Below, piece by piece: positions 6,401 to 6,825 of a DNA stretch of 6,825 nucleotides. Source of the stretch: JALQXV01 sp051005235. GTDB taxonomy: Bacteria; Patescibacteriota; Saccharimonadia; Saccharimonadales; 2-12-FULL-41-12. Position numbers and translations under genes: made by a program. A model generated the notes under the pieces. The model saw only the letters and a program-made list of their open reading frames with translations. It did no database searches and was not told the DNA's origin. The DNA is taken from assembly GCA_051005235.1 (NCBI GenBank), contig JBPCJO010000039.1, forward strand, positions 1-6,825. Reading direction: 5' to 3'. The stretch's first letter is position 1, and the number at the start of each line of letters is the position of its first letter.

Positions 6401-6825
6401 TGGTGGTCGAGCACAAGTTATCAAATACAAGCTCTACGTGATAATCCGCAGTGTGCGGCCGAAGAATTTAAGATTATCGCCGATACTAAAGACCCTGGTT
6501 TGTCGCCTCATCTCACTTTTAAAACCAATGCCAAAACGTACTCTCGTCGTCCAAAAGTAGCCATTTTTAGAGAACAAGGCGTCAACGGCCAAGTCGAAAT
6601 GGCGGCTGCATTTCATTGGGCCGGCTTTGAGTCGGTGGACGTTCATTTAAATGATATTGCCAGTGGCCGCGTTTCGTTAGACGATTTTTTGGTACTGGCA
6701 GCTTGCGGCGGTTTTTCGTACGGTGACGTACTAGGTGCCGGTGGCGGCTGGGCAAAATCTATCCTTTGTAATGACAATTTACGCGAAACATTTAAAACAT
6801 TCTTTGAACGTAAAGACACCCTAAG
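3497..6825 (+). CDS. purL: Phosphoribosylformylglycinamidine synthase, long single-chain PurL, 3' truncated by window edge
   Basis: PurL converts FGAR, glutamine and ATP to FGAM. The frame is open without a stop for 1109 codons and leaves the window. The GTG start abuts the purM TAG, and the N-terminus (YKGISALSSFR) lines up with the E. coli start. Landmarks: SPWSSKATD (82-90) and QVNRIERG (99-106) in the N-terminal domain; NSEHCRHK (202-209), VETHNHPTA (282-290) and GGEIRDEGATGRGAKPK (302-318) in the first synthase half; AGGVGN (about 399-404), HDVGAGGLSN (486-495) and EIWCNEAQERY (about 525-535); DQMVGPWQVP, AAGHGNED, IPVGKDSLSM, HDRSDGGL and FNEELGAVIQV in the second half; then PKVAIFREQGVN (from about 1018) and ACGGFSYGDVLGAG (from about 1069) of the glutaminase domain. 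The E. coli protein is 1295 residues. The expected GVCNGC nucleophile would come about five codons beyond the window, so its presence cannot be checked. No frameshift is seen. Confidence 0.95.
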   Translation, partial: MVTYKGISALSSFRKRQLLQKLQIIHPGITDVSAEYIHFVDSDALKPKDNAKLTQLLTYGEPSKSKKTSQIILITPRVGTISPWSSKATDIAHNSSLKQVNRIERGTVYYLTATDALELPILAAALHDKMTEAVFYDIDTAAASLFSQESPRPYQKVTELQKANAELGLALANDEIEYLYKAYEELGRNPSDAELMMFSVVNSEHCRHKIFNAEWIVDGKTQSKSLFKKIKNTYEKNNTDILSAYSDNAAVLRGTKTKRFYADTKTSIYEPHTEEAHIVIKVETHNHPTAVAPVPGAGTGVGGEIRDEGATGRGAKPKMGLAGFSVSNLNIPGHEQPWEHYYGKPSRIASALDIMVDAPIGGAAFNNEFGRPNLAGYFRTYEQADDNQVWGYHKPIMLAGGVGNIKDEHVIKRDLPVGAQLIVLGGPSMLIGLGGGTASSMQTGESEESLDFASVQRANAEMERRVQEVINACWALGAQNPIISIHDVGAGGLSNALPELVHDSGLGAHFNLRDVPNAEPGMSPMEIWCNEAQERYVLGIDAKDLAYFTTLCQRERCPFAVVGVTTEQEQLVVYDELFKNTPVDIPMSLLFGKAPKMKREFTRVPKKLPNVITDDIELAEAAKRVLHMPAVGNKKFLITIGDRTVGGLTVRDQMVGPWQVPVSDVAVTASSFGSKTGEAMALGERTPLARISSAAAARMAVGETITNIAAAPIKKISDIKLSANWMAAAGHGNEDQQLYDAVTAVGEEFCPALGLTIPVGKDSLSMRTTWQENQTEKSVTSPLSLIISGFAPVCDTSNVLTPQLQNITDSTLILIDLGNGKNRLGGSILAQAYDQVGNQAPDIEPHQLGAFFKAIQALNKQGLLLSYHDRSDGGLLTTLCEMSFASRLGLSIDLSDLNGEPLDTLFNEELGAVIQVTKSNAPKVIASLTSALGDCVHDIGTPTAKNQTISIQKGGQTIYKNSRVQLESWWSSTSYQIQALRDNPQCAAEEFKIIADTKDPGLSPHLTFKTNAKTYSRRPKVAIFREQGVNGQVEMAAAFHWAGFESVDVHLNDIASGRVSLDDFLVLAACGGFSYGDVLGAGGGWAKSILCNDNLRETFKTFFERKDTL

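Noticed and set aside
6434..6825. PurL as a pseudogene because it lacks the glutaminase Cys and triad
   Set aside because: The frame is intact and simply leaves the window about five codons before the expected cysteine.

Overview
The window is bacterial DNA using the standard code: TGA, TAA and TAG all act as stops, and the long purL frame contains no in-frame TGA. It holds five protein genes in three blocks. Most genes have mixed, near 50% G+C codon use. The gene at 1348-2103 is much richer in A+T (about one third G+C in the lines I sampled by eye). The organism cannot be fixed from sequence alone. Weak or absent Shine-Dalgarno sites, an apparently leaderless promoter, a divergent PurM and the HAD/AAA gene pair make a member of the Patescibacteria (Saccharibacteria-like) a reasonable but low-confidence guess.

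Block 1 (1-1346, + strand): the 3' end of a HAD-superfamily protein overlaps by 4 bases (ATGA) a small P-loop nucleotide-binding protein of the AAA_28/NadR-kinase-like type. The pair ends at a strong intrinsic terminator (1317-1346).

Block 2 (1348-2383): an A+T-rich DUF3800 gene on the minus strand faces, across an A+T-rich promoter region with several TATAAT boxes, a gene-free stretch on the + strand. Its first 100 bases (2182-2281) fold by hand into a compact four-helix RNA closed by a 10-bp stem. A perfect -10 box sits at the right distance to start transcription at the base of that stem. A DUF3800 gene beside a structured RNA is the most interesting part of the window and looks like an acquired cassette.

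Block 3 (2384-6825, + strand): purM and purL, which act at consecutive steps of de novo purine synthesis (PurL: FGAR to FGAM; PurM: FGAM to AIR). PurM is clearly related to AIR synthase but divergent in several active-site motifs. PurL is the long single-chain E. coli type and is cut by the window end about five codons before its expected glutaminase cysteine. The purM stop codon directly abuts the purL GTG start, so the two are one transcription and translation unit, probably driven by a promoter just upstream of the purM ATG.
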